Shown: piece by piece, positions 61,894-64,000 of the stretch | Layout of the letters: every line of letters starts with the position of its first letter | Numbering within the stretch: the first letter of the stretch is position 1 | NCBI RefSeq assembly: GCF_900113115.1 | Contig: NZ_FOOF01000005.1 | Coordinates: forward strand, 248,001 to 312,000 | Reading direction: 5' to 3' | Source of the DNA: Duganella sp. CF458 | GTDB lineage: Bacteria; Pseudomonadota; Gammaproteobacteria; Burkholderiales; Burkholderiaceae_D | Length of the DNA stretch: 64,000 bases | The notes under the pieces: model-generated | Seen by the model: the letters and a program-made list of their open reading frames with translations, nothing else | Told to the model about the DNA's origin: nothing | Databases searched by the model: none | Program-made: the position numbers and the translations under genes

Positions 61894-62541
61894 ATGAAAG
61901 TCCGGGCTGCCTTGTTGTGCGCGCTGGTCTCGGCGCCGCTGCGGGGCCAGGACTTGCAGCTCTTCGTCATTCCGGATACGCCGGCCCATATGGAAGCCTG
62001 GAAAACCGTGGCGGCAGCGGCGCGGCGCGCCGGCGTTGGCGTCCAGGTGCAGGCCTTGTCCGCCGAGCGCGGCATGGTGCTGACCAATGAGGGCAAGCTG
62101 GACGGCGCCATCGGCCGCACCATGCTGGCTGCGAGCGGCTATGGACAACTGGTGGCGGTGCCGGAACCTGTCTATCTGTACGCGCCGACTGCCTATTCCT
62201 ACAAGAATATCGATGTGTCGCGCGGCTGGAAATCCCTGCGCGGCCATACGCTATGCATTCGGCGCGGCTATAACGTTACCGAAGAACGCACGGCCGGCGT
62301 GCCGCGCCAGCGCCTGGATAACGACGCGTCCCTGCTGCGCATGCTGAAGGCGGGCGGCTGCGATGTCGCCGTCATGGGCCGCAGCAACAAGGAGGTGATG
62401 GCGCTGCGCGAACATGATCCGGACTTGCTGCAATTGCTGCCGCCATTGGAAGAAGTGCCGCTTTACCTGTTCCTGCACCGGCGCCATGCGGCCCTGGTGC
62501 CGCGCCTGGCCGAAGCCCTGAAACAGCTGAAACGAGAATAG
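61894..62541 (+). CDS. Periplasmic solute-binding-like protein, tandem paralogue 2
   Basis: 215 residues, clearly a duplicate of the preceding gene. It shares the order DLQLFVIPD, RAGVGVQVQALSAERGMVL, YAPTAYSYKNIDVSRGWKSLRGH, LCIRRGYN, LLRMLKAGGCDVAVMGRSN, and a C-terminal LYLFLHRRHAALVPR. A short signal peptide (1-17, ending in LRG) is weaker than that of its partner. The pair are similar along their whole length but clearly diverged, so the duplication is not recent. Confidence 0.8.
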   Translation: MKVRAALLCALVSAPLRGQDLQLFVIPDTPAHMEAWKTVAAAARRAGVGVQVQALSAERGMVLTNEGKLDGAIGRTMLAASGYGQLVAVPEPVYLYAPTAYSYKNIDVSRGWKSLRGHTLCIRRGYNVTEERTAGVPRQRLDNDASLLRMLKAGGCDVAVMGRSNKEVMALREHDPDLLQLLPPLEEVPLYLFLHRRHAALVPRLAEALKQLKRE

Positions 62542-62548
62542 GGCGGGC

Positions 62549-62577
62549 TTGCCGCCGATGGAACTTTGGGTTATAAT
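62549..62577 (+). promoter_or_regulatory. Sigma-70 promoter of carAB
   Basis: TTGCCG (62549-62554), 17-base spacer, TATAAT (62572-62577, perfect). The transcript would start near 62584 and carry a leader of about 135 bases. Confidence 0.8.
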
Positions 62578-62603
62578 TCAAAGGTTTAGCCAATTACCAT
62601 TCG

Positions 62604-62700
62604 ACCGTAGCGCCTACCTCACACATCCATCATCATCTGACCCGCGAGCCCGGCATTGCGCCCGTACACCCGTGGGTTGTCTGAGTGGCGTCGCTACGGT
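62604..62700 (+). promoter_or_regulatory. Structured 5' leader of carA
   Basis: ACCGTAGCG (62604-62612) is exactly complementary to CGCTACGGT (62692-62700), closing a loop of 79 bases that holds smaller GC hairpins (ACCCGTGGGT). The right arm ends 9 bases before the carA ribosome site (AGGAG, 62710-62714). No convincing leader peptide is seen. A regulatory RNA element for carbamoyl-phosphate synthesis is possible. Confidence 0.5.
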
Positions 62701-62720
62701 AACTTAATCAGGAGTTGCCC

Positions 62721-63884
62721 TTGCCGCCATTTTTTTCTGGCCCAGCCGTTCCAGCCATCCTGGCACTAGCCGACGGAACCATCTTTAAAGGTATTTCCAT
62801 TGGCGCTGCCGGTCACACGACGGGCGAAGTCGTTTTCAATACCTCCATGACGGGTTATCAGGAAATCCTGACCGATCCATCGTATTCCCGCCAGATCGTC
62901 ACCCTGACTTACCCGCATATCGGCAACTACGGTATCAATACCGAAGACGTCGAAGCATCCAAAGTCCACGCCGCAGGCCTGATCATCCGCGACCTGCCGC
63001 TGATCCACTCGAATTTCCGCTCCAGCCAATCGCTGACCGACTACCTGAAGGCCGAGAACATCGTCGCCATCGCCGGTATCGACACCCGCAAGCTGACCCG
63101 CGTGCTGCGCGAGAAGGGCGCCCAGGCCGGCGCCATCGTGACCGGCGTGCAGGGCAACGAGCCGTCCGTGCAGCAGGCACTGGAACTGGCGCGCAGCTTC
63201 CCTGGCCTGGCGGGCATGGACCTGGCAAAAGTCGTGACCGTGCCGGAAGTGTACGAGTGGACCGAGACCGAGTGGGAACTGGGCACAGGCTATGGCAAGG
63301 TAGCCGATCCAAAGTTCCACGTGGTCGCTTACGACTTCGGCGTCAAGCGCAACATCCTGCGCATGTTCGCTTCGCGCGGCTGCAAGGTCACCGTGGTGCC
63401 GGCGCAGACTTCCGCCGCCTACGTGCTGTCGCTGAACCCGGACGGCGTGTTCCTGTCCAACGGTCCCGGCGATCCTGAGCCATGCGACTACGCGATCGAA
63501 GCGACCAAGGTCTTCATGGAGAAGAAGATCCCGGTGTTCGGCATCTGCCTGGGCCACCAGATCATGGCGCTGGCCTCCGGCGCCAAGACCCTGAAGATGA
63601 AGTTCGGCCACCACGGCGCCAACCACCCGGTGCAGGACCTGGACAGCAAGAAGGTGATGATCACCTCGCAGAACCACGGTTTCGCCGTCGATGCGGACAC
63701 GCTGCCGGCCAACTGCCGCGTGACCCACGTGTCGCTGTTCGACAATTCGCTGCAAGGCTTCGCCCGCACCGACGTGCCGGCATTCTGCTTCCAGGGCCAC
63801 CCTGAAGCATCGCCTGGCCCGACCGACGTCGCCTACCTGTTTGACCGCTTCATCAACATGATGAATGCCGCGGAGAAGAAATAA
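62721..63884 (+). CDS. carA: Carbamoyl-phosphate synthase small subunit
   Basis: 387 residues from a TTG at 62721. AGGAG (62710-62714) stands 6 bases before this TTG, while a TTG 6 bases earlier touches the ribosome site and is less likely. The N-terminal domain has [21 protein letters not shown]. The glutamine amidotransferase half has the nucleophile in [10 protein letters not shown], the His/Glu pair in QGHPEASPG, and SNGPGDPEP. It supplies ammonia to CarB for arginine and pyrimidine synthesis. carB begins immediately after the TAA. Confidence 0.96.
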   Translation: MPPFFSGPAVPAILALADGTIFKGISIGAAGHTTGEVVFNTSMTGYQEILTDPSYSRQIVTLTYPHIGNYGINTEDVEASKVHAAGLIIRDLPLIHSNFRSSQSLTDYLKAENIVAIAGIDTRKLTRVLREKGAQAGAIVTGVQGNEPSVQQALELARSFPGLAGMDLAKVVTVPEVYEWTETEWELGTGYGKVADPKFHVVAYDFGVKRNILRMFASRGCKVTVVPAQTSAAYVLSLNPDGVFLSNGPGDPEPCDYAIEATKVFMEKKIPVFGICLGHQIMALASGAKTLKMKFGHHGANHPVQDLDSKKVMITSQNHGFAVDADTLPANCRVTHVSLFDNSLQGFARTDVPAFCFQGHPEASPGPTDVAYLFDRFINMMNAAEKK

Positions 63885-64000
63885 ATGCCAAAACGTTCTG
63901 ACATTAAAAGCATCCTGATTATTGGCGCCGGCCCGATCATCATCGGCCAGGCCTGCGAATTCGACTACTCCGGCGCGCAAGCCTGCAAGGCCCTGCGCGA
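63885..64000 (+). CDS. carB: Carbamoyl-phosphate synthase large subunit, 5' part only
   Basis: 38 complete codons before the window ends. The start [20 protein letters not shown] and the following [17 protein letters not shown] are the conserved N-terminus of CarB with its first ATP-grasp preamble. The ATG follows the carA TAA without a gap. Confidence 0.95.
   Translation, partial: MPKRSDIKSILIIGAGPIIIGQACEFDYSGAQACKALR

Overview
The window is GC-rich bacterial chromosome carrying only core and ordinary accessory genes. The families present (pstSCAB-phoUBR divergent from ppk1-sixA, tsaB-rimI-uracil-DNA-glycosylase, lplT, alr-radA, short MaeB, DUF1415-DUF1289, Tat-exported cell-wall hydrolases) suggest a betaproteobacterium of the Oxalobacteraceae, Massilia/Duganella/Telluria-like. 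This is inference from gene content and gene order, not from a marker gene. I see no phage, insertion sequence, CRISPR array, rRNA or tRNA.

Region by region. (1) 1-16.3 kb: the 3' end of an ergothioneine-type egtB; a double-Cache/HAMP receptor gene with a partner; leuA behind a leucine-rich leader peptide, divergent from an Lrp/AsnC regulator; a YcgR-like PilZ gene; then the most notable locus, a selenoneine cluster. There senA faces senB, senC (selD-type) and a membrane-protein gene coupled to senC. An S9 peptidase, a DUF885 metallopeptidase and a short malic enzyme follow. (2) 16.4-25 kb: gdhA with a perfect 21-bp operator-like palindrome, a LysR regulator, a MarR-MFS pair, three exported peptidoglycan enzymes and a DEAD-box helicase with a long repetitive tail. 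(3) 25-35.3 kb: TetR-controlled cupin, SPFH-Arc operon with a strong operator, VIT protein convergent with an ECF sigma/anti-sigma pair, fabI, mltD, and DUF1415, DUF1289 and DUF1993 genes. (4) 35.3-50.3 kb: GGDEF-EAL hybrid, orphan molybdopterin hydroxylase large subunit, thioredoxin-like gene, tsaB-rimI-UDG-DUF1853, lplT, alr-radA, and a PilZ gene followed by a FliD-like gene. (5) 50.4-59.6 kb: the phosphate regulon. Divergent Pho boxes drive ppk1-sixA one way and pstSCAB-phoU-phoB-phoR the other. (6) 59.7-64 kb: patatin lipoprotein, GlcG-like protein, two tandem solute-binding paralogues, and carA-carB (carB cut by the window edge) behind a structured leader.

Three families of short palindromic repeats punctuate gene ends. 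They sit between convergent genes or inside operons, and in two cases supply a gene's stop codon. Four promoters (leader peptide of leuA, senA, ppk1, and possibly senB) have little or no room for a 5' untranslated region and lack a Shine-Dalgarno sequence, so leaderless translation is likely for at least three of them.

All calls come from reading the sequence and recognising motifs. No database search was possible.
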